Shown: positions 26,114 through 35,045 of the stretch, in pieces
Numbering within the stretch: position 1 is the stretch's first letter
Layout: each line of letters starts with the position of its first letter
Assembly: GCA_934754775.1 (NCBI GenBank)
Contig: CAKVIM010000003.1
Location: 1 to 64,000, forward strand
DNA from: an uncultured Candidatus Melainabacteria bacterium
GTDB taxonomy: Bacteria; Cyanobacteriota; Vampirovibrionia; Gastranaerophilales; Gastranaerophilaceae
Reading direction: 5' to 3'
Length of the DNA: 64,000 bases
Notes under the pieces: generated by a model
Database searches by the model: none
The model's input: the letters and a program-made list of their open reading frames with translations, nothing else
Told to the model about the DNA's origin: nothing
Position numbers and translations under genes: made by a program

Positions 26114-27097
26114 ATGAAAATCTTGTTTATTAATTTTGGCGGATTAGGCGATGAAATTCTATTTCTGCCAACCATAATTTCAGTAAAAAAACAATTTCCG
26201 GATGCGGAAATTACACTTGCACTCGAACCTCGAAGCAAAGGTGTGGTGAGTCTTACAAATATTATTGATAAGACTTTGTACGCAGATATAAAAGGCAAAA
26301 ACAAATATTTTGAACTTTTCAAACTTTTGGTAAAGATTTGGCGGGAACGCTTTGATATGGTTGTTTCATCAGGCTCAAATAAATTTATCTCAATGTTTTT
26401 GTTTTCAACTTTTATCCCGAAACGATACGGGTATAATTCTGGCAAATTTAGTGAGTTGCTTTTGACTTCGGCTGTGAAATTAAACAAAAACCAATATGCT
26501 GCAAAAATGTATCACGATTTAGTTAGAGGGATTACAGAATATAATACGGAACTTCCGGAAATTGATGTTATTAAAAAAAATACGGAAGCAGATACTGTGT
26601 TAATCCATCCTGGGGTAAGTCTTTTGAGTGTTAAAAAAGGTATGATTAAGACTATTCCGGCTAAAGAGTGGGCAGAAGTTGTGAATAAGCTTGCAGATTT
26701 TGGGAAAAAAGTTATACTTGCAGGCGGGCCTGATGATAGAGAAACGATTGAAACTATTCAAAAACTTGTTCCGGCTGAAAAATACACAAATATGTTTGGC
26801 AAGACTAAAAACTTGAAAGAGCTTGCGGAATTGATTTCGGGTGCAGAAAAGTTTTTGTGTTCAGATTCTGCTCCTTTACATGTTGCAGTAGCACTGGGAG
26901 TTAAAACATATGTTATTTTCGGTTCAACTGACGACAAAAAGCTCATTCCTGATAATGGGCAAGTTGTTCCTCTTAAAGCAAAATGTGATTGCCCGCTACA
27001 ACCGTGCTTGTGGGAAAGACGCCAGACTACTTGCGAAACGCTTGATTGCTTGAAGATTACGGCTGATGAAATTGTTGACGCTGTAGTCAATAGATAG
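26114..27097 (+). CDS. Glycosyltransferase family 9 (heptosyltransferase-like)
   Basis: 327 residues from the ATG at 26114 (MKILFINFGGLGDEILFLP); the frame stays open 38 codons upstream, but that stretch is low-complexity and crosses the divergent promoter gap. Family marks are FGGLGDEI at the start, VLIHPGVS in the middle, and FLCSDSAPLHVAVALGVK with VIFGSTD near 270. GT9 enzymes usually add ADP-heptose to LPS core. The C-terminus has a Cys-rich patch (KCDCPLQPC, then Cys twice more) as in several cyanobacterial members. Acceptor unknown. Confidence 0.88.
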   Translation: MKILFINFGGLGDEILFLPTIISVKKQFPDAEITLALEPRSKGVVSLTNIIDKTLYADIKGKNKYFELFKLLVKIWRERFDMVVSSGSNKFISMFLFSTFIPKRYGYNSGKFSELLLTSAVKLNKNQYAAKMYHDLVRGITEYNTELPEIDVIKKNTEADTVLIHPGVSLLSVKKGMIKTIPAKEWAEVVNKLADFGKKVILAGGPDDRETIETIQKLVPAEKYTNMFGKTKNLKELAELISGAEKFLCSDSAPLHVAVALGVKTYVIFGSTDDKKLIPDNGQVVPLKAKCDCPLQPCLWERRQTTCETLDCLKITADEIVDAVVNR

Positions 27098-27163
27098 AAT
27101 ATTTCAATTGACTAATATTACTCCTTAAACTACAATAGTATAAATATCTTGAGGAGAAATGTT

Positions 27164-27742
27164 ATGTCAGATAAAGGTTTAGAATTTGATCCGGGGTTTG
27201 CACCATTTATTTTTGCATTCCGTGGCACTATAGAATACCTGTATATGGATATAAACAGGTTTAAAAATCTTTCGCAGAGAAAGATGAAGTTCAAGCAGTA
27301 CCACAAAAAGTTTTTAGAACTTTTTAATAATAACCTCGGCTTCTATGTCGGATGTCTGATGTGGGCAGCATATATAAAGACTCAACCTGAGCAAGAAATC
27401 CTTAACAATAACTGCTTGGGGCAGGAATATGATGAAGAAGCCAATATTTCTGACACAGAATTTATGATAAAATTTCTTGAACTTTTCCCTAAGGATATGA
27501 AATATTTTCTTAATGAAAAGTATGAGATTAATCCTCTTGATATGAAGATTTTAGAGCTTTACAAAGAATTTTTGATTATGAATAAAGGATTTGTGGAATC
27601 TAAAAATAACACAGATATCTTGCTTCCTGCCGGAGTTAAAACTGAAGGTGCGGAAGGTTTTAAAGACAAGATTATGGAAGTAATCAAGGGTGAAGATTTG
27701 TCAAAATTATTGGAATATAGGGATTTAATATGTCAAATATAA
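27164..27742 (+). CDS. Conserved-looking hypothetical protein upstream of adenine deaminase
   Basis: 192 residues from the ATG at 27164, which has GAGGAG 8 bp before it; an in-frame TTG five codons upstream is less likely because it would use that same sequence as coding. The protein is soluble and helix-rich, with many aromatic residues (PGFAPFIFAFRGTIEYLYMD at 12-31) and an acidic middle. No motif recognised. It overlaps the adenine deaminase gene by 13 bp, so the two are translationally linked, which hints at a role in purine salvage or in the same regulon. Confidence 0.75.
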   Translation: MSDKGLEFDPGFAPFIFAFRGTIEYLYMDINRFKNLSQRKMKFKQYHKKFLELFNNNLGFYVGCLMWAAYIKTQPEQEILNNNCLGQEYDEEANISDTEFMIKFLELFPKDMKYFLNEKYEINPLDMKILELYKEFLIMNKGFVESKNNTDILLPAGVKTEGAEGFKDKIMEVIKGEDLSKLLEYRDLICQI

Positions 27743-29466
27743 TCAATGTTGCAAGAGGCTTGGAAAAGGCTGATTTAGTTATCAAAAATGCAAATATCGT
27801 GAATGTCCTCTCTGAAGAGATTCATAAAGGTGATATCGCAATTTGTGACGGTGTAATCGCAGGAATTGGCGAGAACTATTCCGGCGAAAAAGAAATTGAT
27901 GTGAATGGAGCTTATGTTACACCTTCTTTTATTGATGGTCACGTGCATTTGGAAAGTACAATGATGCTTCCGAAAGAATTCGCTAAAACAGTTCTTCCTG
28001 CAGGTACTACTACGGTTATAATTGACCCGCACGAGATTTCTAATGTACTGGGTTTGCATGGTATAAGTTTTATGCATGAAGCGGTTAAAAACTTGCCAAT
28101 GAACGTGTATACAATGCTTCCGTCTTGTGTTCCGGCAACACCTTTTGAAACTTCTGGTTTTGATTTGAACAGTTATGACTTATCGCTTTTGATTGATAAA
28201 CCTTGGGTGCTTGGAATTGCAGAAATGATGAATTTTCCTGGGGTTTTGAATTTAGATAAAAATGTTATGGCAAAACTGGAATTGGCAAAATCTCGTGGAA
28301 AGAGAATTGACGGTCACGCACCGTATTTGAGCGGCAAAGATTTGTGCGGATATATTGCAAGTGGCGTGAAATCAGACCACGAATGCACAACTCCTGAGGA
28401 AGCAATCGAGAAATTGCGTTTGGGCGTTTATGTAATGATTAGAGAAGGTACGGCAGCGAAGGATTTGGATGCTTTAATTCCTGTACTCAAGTCATCTAAC
28501 ACCAGAAAATGTATTTTTGTAACTGATGACAGACATCCTGCAGATTTGAAAGAACATATTAACGGTATGGTTAGACGTGTTGTTGAAGCCGGTGTTGACC
28601 CGATTAAGGCTGTGCAAGTTGCAAGCTTGAATACTGCAGAATACTTTGGACTAAAAGATTTGGGTGCAATTGCTCCCGGGTATAAAGCTGATTTGTTGAT
28701 ATTGCCGGATTTAAAATCATTTAAGCCGGATGTTGTGTTGAAAGACGGTCACGTAGTTGCTCAAGGTGGTAAACTTGCCGTTGAAATTGCTGATTCTGAC
28801 GCAATTTCAACCCGTAACTCCGTAAATGTGCGTTGGATTACAATGGATGACTTTAAGATACAAGCAGAAGGCGACGGGCTTAAGAAAGTGCGTGCCTTGG
28901 AAGTTATTCCGCACCAATTGATTACAAAATCTGTTATTTCAGAAGTTAAGGTTGTGGATGGTAATGCGGTAAGTAATGTGGATACTGACACACTCAAGAT
29001 TTGTGTAATAGAACGCCACAGAGCTACAGGAAACATCGGTAAAGGCTTTGTAAAAGGATTTAATTTAAAATGCGGTGCAATTGCTTCTACTGTTGCACAT
29101 GATTCACACAACATGATTGTAATTGGGACAAATGACGCTGATATGTACACTGCAGCCGTTGCTTTGATTAAGTGTCAAGGTGGTAAAGTGGTTGTGAAAG
29201 ATGGTGAAGTTATCTCAAAACTACCGCTTCCGATTGCAGGTTTGATGTCTGATAGAGAATTCGATTTTGTTGTCGAGAAGTGCGACGAATTGAATAAAGC
29301 GGCTCATTCAATCGGCTGCAAGCTGGAAGATCCGTTTATGACAATGGGCTTCTTATCTCTTCCTGTAATTCCGGAGCTTAAGATTACGGATAAAGGCGTA
29401 TTTGATACAAACAAGTTCGACTTCATTGATATTTTTGAAAGCGAACCGTCAAGTTTGTTGAGATAA
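27730..29466 (+). CDS. ade: Adenine deaminase
   Basis: 578 residues; converts adenine to hypoxanthine and ammonia in purine salvage. It is of the amidohydrolase type: metal-binding GHVHLEST (near 70), IDPHEISN, GHAPYLSG, SDHECTTPEEA and TDDRHPADL supply the His/Asp/Glu ligands, and the C-terminal half holds the extra domain found only in this family (VAHDSHNMIVIGTNDADM). Length matches bacterial Ade (about 570-590). It overlaps the upstream hypothetical gene. Confidence 0.96.
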   Translation: MSNIINVARGLEKADLVIKNANIVNVLSEEIHKGDIAICDGVIAGIGENYSGEKEIDVNGAYVTPSFIDGHVHLESTMMLPKEFAKTVLPAGTTTVIIDPHEISNVLGLHGISFMHEAVKNLPMNVYTMLPSCVPATPFETSGFDLNSYDLSLLIDKPWVLGIAEMMNFPGVLNLDKNVMAKLELAKSRGKRIDGHAPYLSGKDLCGYIASGVKSDHECTTPEEAIEKLRLGVYVMIREGTAAKDLDALIPVLKSSNTRKCIFVTDDRHPADLKEHINGMVRRVVEAGVDPIKAVQVASLNTAEYFGLKDLGAIAPGYKADLLILPDLKSFKPDVVLKDGHVVAQGGKLAVEIADSDAISTRNSVNVRWITMDDFKIQAEGDGLKKVRALEVIPHQLITKSVISEVKVVDGNAVSNVDTDTLKICVIERHRATGNIGKGFVKGFNLKCGAIASTVAHDSHNMIVIGTNDADMYTAAVALIKCQGGKVVVKDGEVISKLPLPIAGLMSDREFDFVVEKCDELNKAAHSIGCKLEDPFMTMGFLSLPVIPELKITDKGVFDTNKFDFIDIFESEPSSLLR

Positions 29467-29476
29467 ATTTTGGGGC

Positions 29477-29692
29477 TTATTCCTCAAGCAATTTGTTTAA
29501 GCTGATTTCTAATGCTTGGCAAATTTGGACAACAATAGCTATACTTGGGTTAACTTTTTGGTTCTCGATAGAGTTCAAGTACTTTGTAGATATTCCTACA
29601 AGTTCGGCTAAATGTTCTTGGCTAAGTCTTTTTCTGAGTCGTTCTATTCTTATTGTGTCGGCAACTCTTTTAATGATTTCATTTTTGTCCAT
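29477..29692 (-). CDS. Small XRE-family DNA-binding protein
   Basis: 71 residues from the ATG at 29692 (MDKNEIIKRVADTIRIER). A single helix-turn-helix fills the protein: LSQEHLAELVGISTKYLNSI is the recognition unit, followed by QKVNPSIAIVVQICQALEIS. A 19-codon upstream extension of the frame crosses the divergent promoter region and was not used. It is convergent with adenine deaminase (10 bp between stops) and divergent from the 65-residue protein at 29800. Likely a local repressor; target unknown. Confidence 0.85.
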   Translation of the reverse strand: MDKNEIIKRVADTIRIERLRKRLSQEHLAELVGISTKYLNSIENQKVNPSIAIVVQICQALEISLNKLLEE

Positions 29693-29799
29693 AGTTAGAT
29701 GATAATTTATTTGCCAGATAAAATATATCCATGATAGTATAATATACAAGAATGATAGTTCTTGTGTTTATAATTATGTGTTATAAAAATGAGGTGGAT

Positions 29800-29997
29800 A
29801 TGGAGAATAATTTATCTGAATATCGCTTGGGTTTAGAGGAGATTCGCAGTTGTATTGTGATTTTACAAAAGGCGGTTGAAAATGAAGGGGACGAGATTTT
29901 GCCTTCTGATATTAGCAATTATTTGGAGATTGCTCTTGATAAGATGGATGTTTTGCTGCAGAATTTTGACAACATTGAAACGGCAGAGAAAAATTAG
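29800..29997 (+). CDS. Small acidic protein, unknown
   Basis: 65 residues from the ATG at 29800, with GAGG 5 bp before. It is predicted to be helical, with heptad-like leucine/isoleucine spacing (LGLEEIRSCIVILQKAVE, then LEIALDKMDVLLQNF), consistent with a short helical hairpin or dimer. It is divergent from the small XRE regulator and may be under its control. No family recognised. Confidence 0.6.
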   Translation: MENNLSEYRLGLEEIRSCIVILQKAVENEGDEILPSDISNYLEIALDKMDVLLQNFDNIETAEKN

Positions 29998-30094
29998 TAA
30001 ACAAAATTAGCTAGCCTGATTTGGTGGCGTGTCTTGTTTCAAGCTTATACTTTGTGCCGATTAAATAGTGCAGTTTCAATGTAACTATATAGGT

Positions 30095-30253
30095 ATGAAA
30101 GTAAAAAGTTTCTTTAAATTATTGAATAGAAAAATCAAAAAATACGACAAAGCGACTTCTAACCCTTTTGAAGCAATACCTTTGCCGATAACACTTGTTT
30201 GGGTGGAAGAAGAAAATCCTCAAGAAAAAATTATTTATCCTCAAGATTTGTAA
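30095..30253 (+). CDS. Small hypothetical protein
   Basis: 52 residues from the ATG at 30095 (MKVKSFFKLLNRKIKKY): a basic N-terminal half and an acidic C-terminal half containing PFEAIPLPITLVWVEEENP. No Shine-Dalgarno stands out, and its 3' end overlaps the convergent Gly/Ala-rich gene by 13 bp. The residue pattern looks like protein rather than noise, but coding status is uncertain. Confidence 0.4.
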   Translation: MKVKSFFKLLNRKIKKYDKATSNPFEAIPLPITLVWVEEENPQEKIIYPQDL

Positions 30254-30549
30254 TCTAGTTTTTGCTTCTCGGATTTTTCTCCTGAAAAATCCAAATCAGG
30301 AATTAAATCCGGTAAAACAAACCCCGCAATTCCGGCAGCGGCACAGGCTGCAACGCCAACAGGATTAAATAACGCTATGGCTGCAGGAATTGCACTCCAT
30401 TTGCCGACATTTATAACTGAGCCAAAAATTTGTTTTGCGGTATGACCTTTTTTAGAAGCTGCGGAAATTTTTCCGATTTCAGGAATTCCCATTAGAGCTG
30501 CCATTCCACCGCTTGCTCCAAGTCCGAGAATTTTTGCACCAAATCCCAT
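30241..30549 (-). CDS. Gly/Ala-rich hydrophobic small protein
   Basis: 102 residues. MGFGAKILGLGASGGMAALMG starts it, and two hydrophobic stretches follow (about 50-64 and 66-83: IPAAIALFNPVG and ACAAAGIAGFVLP), enough for a helical hairpin in a membrane; the tail is charged. GGAG lies a few bases before the ATG. The composition is reminiscent of bacteriocin- or holin-like peptides, but nothing specific supports that. It is downstream of glgC on the same strand, beyond a strong terminator. Confidence 0.6.
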   Translation of the reverse strand: MGFGAKILGLGASGGMAALMGIPEIGKISAASKKGHTAKQIFGSVINVGKWSAIPAAIALFNPVGVAACAAAGIAGFVLPDLIPDLDFSGEKSEKQKLDYKS

Positions 30550-30609
30550 AATTACTCCTATATAACTTAATCTTTTCCCTTATTTATATAAAGTATTTAT
30601 GATGAAAAA

Positions 30610-30646
30610 AATTGCCTATTTGTAACATTGTTACAAATAGGCAATT
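30610..30646 (-). terminator. Intrinsic terminator of glgC
   Basis: Perfect 17-bp stem (30610-30626 against 30630-30646) with a 3-nt loop ATT, followed on the minus strand by a run of T (plus-strand A-run 30605-30611). It lies 17 bp past the glgC stop. Confidence 0.92.
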
Positions 30647-30663
30647 CGTATTTTGTATTAAGA

Positions 30664-31899
30664 CTAAAGTCTTGCGTTTTTCGGTACAACCGTAACTCCG
30701 CCTTCTGAAACGTAAAATCCACGGGCTAAATCGTCCTCACGGTTAACGCCGATTTTTGTATAAGGCGGGATTACAACGTTTTTGTCAATGATTGCTTTTC
30801 TTATTTCAGAATATCTGCCGACATTAACATCTTCCATAAGAATACTGTCTGAAACTTGAGAATAGCTGTTAATCTTGACGTTTGGAGATAGAACACATTT
30901 AGAAAGTGTTCCGCCTGATACAATACAACCTTCTGAAACCATAGAGTTTGTTGCCATACCGACTCTATCGCCTTGTTGCCAAATGAATTTAGCAGGCGGG
31001 TAGTTGTAGTTGAATGTTCTTATTGGCCATTCTTTTGAATACAAATTGAGTTCAGGCTCATAATCCAACAAATCCATATTTGCTTGCCAATAAGCGTCAA
31101 TACAGCCTACGTCACGCCAGTAGCCTTTTTCTTTTTCCGTAACTCCAGGGAAGTGGTTTTCGTGGAAATTGTAGATGAAAATATTTTTGCCCTGATTTAG
31201 AAGCATCGGAATGACGTTTTTGCCGAAATCGTGGTTAGAATTTTCAATTTTTGAGTCCTCTTCAAGAGCATTTAGTAAGATATCTTTGTTAAAAATATAG
31301 TTGCCCATTGAAGCTAAACACATTTTAGGGTTGTTAGGCATTGCTTTTGGTGGCGTTTGAGGTTTTTCTACAAAGCCTGTAAGACGCCAATTTTCGTCAA
31401 CTTCGATTATACCGAATTCGTGTGCTTCTTCAATAGGGATTGGAATAGCAGAGATTGTTAAGTCTGCATCTCTTGTTTTGTGAAAATCAAGCATTTGCCC
31501 TACATCCATTTTGTAGATATGGTCGCCACCGAAAACACAGACGTAGTCAGGTTCTTCGTCATGGATATGGAATGCATTTTGATAAACCGCATCGGCTGTT
31601 CCTTGATACCAAGTCCCGCCGGTTCGCATTTGTGCAGGCACAAGGTCAACATATTGGTTCAAAAACGGTGAAAGAACCCAACCTTTTGAAATGTGTTTGT
31701 TCAGTGAATCGGATTTGTACTGAGTCAAAACTTTTATCTTGAAGAAACCGGAGTTGATAAAATTGTTCAGCACAAAGTCGATAATTCTGTATCTTCCGCC
31801 AAACGGTACCGCAGGTTTAGCTCTATCTTGTGTTAGCGGAAACAGTCTTTTGCCTTCTCCGCCGGCTAAAATCATAACCAAAGCATCATCTATTAACAT
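30664..31899 (-). CDS. glgC: Glucose-1-phosphate adenylyltransferase (ADP-glucose pyrophosphorylase)
   Basis: 411 residues from the ATG at 31899, which has GGAGAGG 7 bp upstream; a 13-codon upstream extension was rejected for that reason. Makes ADP-glucose from glucose-1-phosphate and ATP, the committed step of glycogen synthesis. Signatures are MILAGGEGKRLFPLTQDRAK near the start, the FVEKP motif and the lysine-bearing GNYIFNKDIL region, with a C-terminal left-handed beta-helix (VSDSILMEDVNVG) that carries allosteric sites. No other glg gene is adjacent. Glycogen storage fits a cyanobacterial-lineage heterotroph. Confidence 0.96.
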   Translation of the reverse strand: MLIDDALVMILAGGEGKRLFPLTQDRAKPAVPFGGRYRIIDFVLNNFINSGFFKIKVLTQYKSDSLNKHISKGWVLSPFLNQYVDLVPAQMRTGGTWYQGTADAVYQNAFHIHDEEPDYVCVFGGDHIYKMDVGQMLDFHKTRDADLTISAIPIPIEEAHEFGIIEVDENWRLTGFVEKPQTPPKAMPNNPKMCLASMGNYIFNKDILLNALEEDSKIENSNHDFGKNVIPMLLNQGKNIFIYNFHENHFPGVTEKEKGYWRDVGCIDAYWQANMDLLDYEPELNLYSKEWPIRTFNYNYPPAKFIWQQGDRVGMATNSMVSEGCIVSGGTLSKCVLSPNVKINSYSQVSDSILMEDVNVGRYSEIRKAIIDKNVVIPPYTKIGVNREDDLARGFYVSEGGVTVVPKNARL

Positions 31900-31999
31900 A
31901 TAAACCTCTCCATCTAATTTATACAAATATTTTATCAAATTTGAAAATTGATTGCACTCATACTTTAGGATGGTGTTTTTTATATGCTATAATTTTCTT

Positions 32000-32992
32000 A
32001 TGAGTAAGATTAGAAAGCTATATTATTTTGATAAAAAGAATATGCAGGAAATGATTTCGTTTCTCAATAATCGAGATGCGTACATCAATCATGTCATGTT
32101 TAATCCGCTTATTCCGCTTCACCACTTGCTCCCACTCAGATTTAAGTTTTTGCCCGAAACTTATGTTTTGAAGGATAAAAAAGATATCAAAGGACTTATT
32201 ACGGTTGCTCCGTCCAGATGTCCGATGCGAAAAATGGAAATCCAAAGACTTTTCTTCGATGAAAACGCTTATGATGTCGCAGGCGAGCTTATTCAATACG
32301 TTGTATCTAAGTATAAAGCAATGGGTACGGCTTCTTTTGTCGTGAAAATTGATGATTATTTGCCGGAATTGCTGAAACTGTTTGTCTCAAGATGCGGATT
32401 TAGCCAAATATCATATGAAAAACTTTGGCAAATAAAAGACACTGACGCTTCGTATAGTCGTAATGAATTTAGAACCTTCAGGAACTCTGATTCTCCGACT
32501 GTAGCAGCTCTTTATAACGAATCTTTGCTGCCGCACTTTAGACCACTTTTGAGCAAAGACGCAAAAGAGTTTAAAGAAGTTTATTTTAAAGGTTTATCGT
32601 ATTTTGACGAGTACAAGTACGTTATAGAGGATAAAAAATCAAAAAATATCGTATGCTACATTTCAATTCACACGACAGATAACGAAAATTATATAGTTGA
32701 TATTGTTCAATCTTCGTGGGCGGATATTGATTTGAGGGCTATTTTGGCGTTTGCGAATGCTCAAATTAAAAAACGTAAAAATAAATTTAATCTGTATGTA
32801 AAAACAAAAAAATATACTCAACTTGGCGAAAAATACGAACAGGAATTTGTACAAAATAAGTTTGAGTGTGTGCAAAATCAGATTGTTTTGACGAACTCAT
32901 CTGCCAAAATCATACGTGATAGTGCAAGTTCCGGACGTTTTGTTCTGCTAAATCAGTTCTGTGGAAATGCCCCATTGTGTAAAGATTTGTAA
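32000..32992 (+). CDS. Hypothetical protein, possibly GNAT-like
   Basis: 330 residues from the ATG at 32000 (MSKIRKLYYFDKKNMQEM). It may consist of two related halves, with beta-strand-rich segments YVLKDKKDIKGLITVAPS and YVIEDKKSKNIVCYISIH that look like the central strands of a GNAT acetyltransferase fold, each followed by a helix. No acetyl-CoA P-loop (Q/RxxGxG/A) is clear, so function is open. It shares a 32-bp overlap of reading space with the upstream extension of the next gene but not with its likely true start. Confidence 0.7.
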   Translation: MSKIRKLYYFDKKNMQEMISFLNNRDAYINHVMFNPLIPLHHLLPLRFKFLPETYVLKDKKDIKGLITVAPSRCPMRKMEIQRLFFDENAYDVAGELIQYVVSKYKAMGTASFVVKIDDYLPELLKLFVSRCGFSQISYEKLWQIKDTDASYSRNEFRTFRNSDSPTVAALYNESLLPHFRPLLSKDAKEFKEVYFKGLSYFDEYKYVIEDKKSKNIVCYISIHTTDNENYIVDIVQSSWADIDLRAILAFANAQIKKRKNKFNLYVKTKKYTQLGEKYEQEFVQNKFECVQNQIVLTNSSAKIIRDSASSGRFVLLNQFCGNAPLCKDL

Positions 32993-33065
32993 AAATTTAA
33001 TCCAAAGCTCTAAAGTTTTTGAAAAAAATGCCGATAACATTAATACAAAGAATAGGGCAAAGGAT

Positions 33066-33479
33066 ATGGCAGAAACGTTTAATCTTAATAATTTCTTACA
33101 AACATATAAGACACAGACGTATGATCCTACAAAGCAACATGCTGCTGCTGAAGAGCAAATGGAAGCAAAGCTTGAGGCTAAGGCAGAAGAAGCTGTTCAA
33201 CAAAATGGATTATTGTCATTAACTTTGTCTGAAAAAATGGCAGAGCTTGGTGTTGGCGAAAGAGTTATAAAACAAGTTGCAGATACTGCCGCAGGAATTG
33301 TAACTGATATTGTAGACCCGATTAATGATTATTTGAAAAAATACGAAAAGGTCTTCGATGCAAGAGTTTACAATACAGAAATTCAAAGTTATGCTAAGCA
33401 AATGTTTTTTGCATCTCAAGCGATGAAGAAAGAAGCCGCAGAAAACACTACCGGACAAAACTTTGTATATGATATGTAA
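33066..33479 (+). CDS. Hypothetical helical protein
   Basis: 137 residues from the ATG at 33066 (MAETFNLNNFLQTYKTQ). Ala/Glu/Lys-rich helices follow (EEQMEAKLEAKAEEAVQQ at about 26-43), then LGVGERVIKQVADTAAGIV, which could be an amphipathic or membrane-surface helix. No family recognised. It lies 73 bp after the preceding gene and is followed by an intrinsic terminator. Compositional balance and the terminator make it a believable gene. Confidence 0.65.
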   Translation: MAETFNLNNFLQTYKTQTYDPTKQHAAAEEQMEAKLEAKAEEAVQQNGLLSLTLSEKMAELGVGERVIKQVADTAAGIVTDIVDPINDYLKKYEKVFDARVYNTEIQSYAKQMFFASQAMKKEAAENTTGQNFVYDM

Positions 33480-33511
33480 TTCATTTTTCTCCTTTTCTTA
33501 CTCATAAAAAT

Positions 33512-33544
33512 GCGTCTGACTTAAGCGATAAGTCAGGCGTTTTA
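33512..33544 (+). terminator. Intrinsic terminator
   Basis: Stem GCGTCTGACTTA/TAAGTCAGGCGT with one G-T wobble, loop AGCGA, followed by TTTT; 32 bp past the stop of the helical-protein gene. Confidence 0.8.
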
Positions 33545-33554
33545 GTATCCAAAT

Positions 33555-33590
33555 AAAAAATCCGCACTTTAGACAAAGCACGGATTTTTT
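33555..33590. terminator. Terminator of the rpmI-rplT operon (bidirectional)
   Basis: A-run, stem ATCCGCACTTT/AAAGCACGGAT with a two-base internal mismatch, T-run. It ends 18 bp beyond the rplT stop on the minus strand and could also act on the plus strand. Confidence 0.8.
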
Positions 33591-33608
33591 GTTTAGACAA
33601 TATTAAAA

Positions 33609-33959
33609 TTATAAAGCTGCTTTAGCTGCTTCAACAACAACTGAGAAAGCTTCTTTGTCATTAACTGCCAAATCAGCAAGCATTTTTCTGTTAACTTGAA
33701 TGTTTGCTTTTTTGCAAGCGTTAACGAATCTAGAATAGCTCATTCCTTGTTCTCTAACTGCTGCGTTGATTCTTACAATCCATAAACGACGCATATTACG
33801 TTTTGTAGCACGTCTATCTCTGTAAGAGTATTTAAGAGCTTTCATTACTGCAATGTTAGCAACCTTAAATATTCTGCTTCTTGCACCTTTAAAACCTTTT
33901 GCAAGTTTTAATATTTTTTTGTGTCTGTTACGACATACATTACCACGTTTAATTCTCAT
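33609..33959 (-). CDS. rplT: Ribosomal protein L20
   Basis: 116 residues. [20 protein letters not shown] and the following [11 protein letters not shown] and [18 protein letters not shown] blocks are diagnostic for L20, a 23S rRNA-binding protein needed early in 50S assembly that in many bacteria also represses its own operon. It follows rpmI by 12 bp on the same strand. infC, the usual third member, is 27 kb away in this window. Confidence 0.98.
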   Translation of the reverse strand: MRIKRGNVCRNRHKKILKLAKGFKGARSRIFKVANIAVMKALKYSYRDRRATKRNMRRLWIVRINAAVREQGMSYSRFVNACKKANIQVNRKMLADLAVNDKEAFSVVVEAAKAAL

Positions 33960-33971
33960 TGTTCAACACTC

Positions 33972-34181
33972 CTATCTAGCATACTTCTTGTAAGGTAACT
34001 CTTTTGAAATCAATTTTTCGTAAGATTCAGAAATCACTACATCTCCGAAAATCTTACGTTTTCTTGATTCAGCTTTGTGTTGAAGCAAGTGGCCAATACC
34101 TGCATGTCTTCTTGTGATTTTACCTGTGCCAGTAACTTTGTATCTCTTAGCTGCTGCACGGTGGGTTTTCATTTTTGGCAT
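33972..34181 (-). CDS. rpmI: Ribosomal protein L35
   Basis: 69 residues, MPKMKTHRAAAKRYKVTGTG and RRHAGIGHLLQHK being typical of L35, slightly longer than the usual 65. GGAAAGGAG precedes the start. First gene of a two-gene operon with rplT; its promoter and about 95-nt leader are described separately. Confidence 0.98.
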   Translation of the reverse strand: MPKMKTHRAAAKRYKVTGTGKITRRHAGIGHLLQHKAESRKRKIFGDVVISESYEKLISKELPYKKYAR

Positions 34182-34312
34182 TTTGTTTCTCCTTTCCAGT
34201 GTCGGCTTTGATTTTCACCAAGCTTTCACTGCCTGTACCTAAACCGAGTAAGGCATACCATAGCACTATACTTCGGCATGATTAGTTTATGATAAAGCAT
34301 GCTTAATGTCAA
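34182..34312 (-). promoter_or_regulatory. rpmI-rplT promoter and structured leader
   Basis: On the minus strand TTGACA (34312-34307), a 17-bp spacer and TAAACT (34289-34284) form a near-consensus promoter. The transcript would carry a leader of about 95 nt before rpmI that can fold: CATGCC pairs with GGTATG around 34279-34253, and CGGTTT pairs with AAAGCCG further down. In Bacillus and E. coli L20 represses its operon by binding leader or intergenic structures that mimic its 23S site; the same is plausible here but not shown. Confidence 0.6.
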
Positions 34313-34320
34313 GGGAGATT

Positions 34321-34470
34321 CCCTAACGGGCTGAACCCTCACCCGTTTTTCTAATGTTCAAGCAAAGCTTTCACATTGAAAAACTGCCCTCTCTCTTGAC
34401 CAGCTCACATTAAACGAGCACGCTCACGCTTCAGCTCTCTGTTCGCTGGTCGCTCCGTCTGGAGAGGGTA
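34321..34470. repeat. Inverted-repeat element, family A (copy with internal insertion)
   Basis: Begins CCCTAACGGGCTGAACCCTC, has the CTAATGTTCAAGC/TTTCACATTGAAAAACT arm, and ends GGAGAGGGT. The loop of the CCCTCTC/GAGAGGG hairpin is enlarged by about 60 bp starting TCTTGACCAGCTCACATTAA and ending near TTCGCTGGTC. Nearly the same insert occurs at 62670-62727. It fills the 425-bp gap between rpmI and the next gene; 34471-34606 is AT-rich with no feature I can name. Confidence 0.8.
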
Positions 34471-34606
34471 GAATTATCGTACTATACGCCCAATTTTATA
34501 GAAATGTAACAATTTCTTTATATACTAGCAAATAATCTTTTTAGAGGTTATATTATGCTATGAGGATAATTATAATGTAGATTATTCTTAACATGAGGTC
34601 TTAAAC

Positions 34607-34978
34607 GTGGTAGATAATAGGTCAGCAGGTTTTTATGGAATTGGTGGTGCATTCAACTTTAAAAGTGGTGACCCCTCTGGAACTGCGGCTAAGATGAGCC
34701 AAGAAAAATATGGCTCTGAAGCAATGTATCTCCCGCCGGCAGAGGGTGAAGAAGAGGACGGTTATTATAACAACGAACCGTATGTGGATAGAAGTGCCTT
34801 ATTAAAAGCGACGCTTAATTCTCTTGCTATGACAAATGTTGCGTCCGTTTTGAATTCTAAGAAACATAAAAAGAGTATTAAAGATTCGCTTAAAGATGAA
34901 GATGAAGCTGATGAAGAGAATGAAATAGAGCGTTTGGAAGCAGAGGCTGACGAAGAATTTAGAGAAGCTCAAGAATAA
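34607..34978 (+). CDS. Acidic hypothetical protein
   Basis: 123 residues from a GTG start with GAGG 9 bp before. The N-terminus MVDNRSAGFYGIGGAFNFKSG contains NFKSG, which resembles the FKG/FKA sites of other proteins here. The last 25 residues are almost all Glu, Asp and Ala, with a predicted helix. A Lys-rich stretch (KKHKKSIKDSLK) precedes it. No membrane segment or known domain. It is 67 bp upstream of the first plsC gene and may be in the same transcript. Confidence 0.65.
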   Translation: MVDNRSAGFYGIGGAFNFKSGDPSGTAAKMSQEKYGSEAMYLPPAEGEEEDGYYNNEPYVDRSALLKATLNSLAMTNVASVLNSKKHKKSIKDSLKDEDEADEENEIERLEAEADEEFREAQE

Positions 34979-35045
34979 TCTCAAGTGTACTATTCCGCTC
35001 GTTATTTTTGTTGTATAATAATATAACTCGGTGAGGGGATTTATT

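Noticed and set aside
32961..33065. 35-codon N-terminal extension of the 137-residue protein
   Set aside because: Overlaps the previous gene and changes composition (Cys, Ile, Lys); the ATG at 33066 gives a coherent start.
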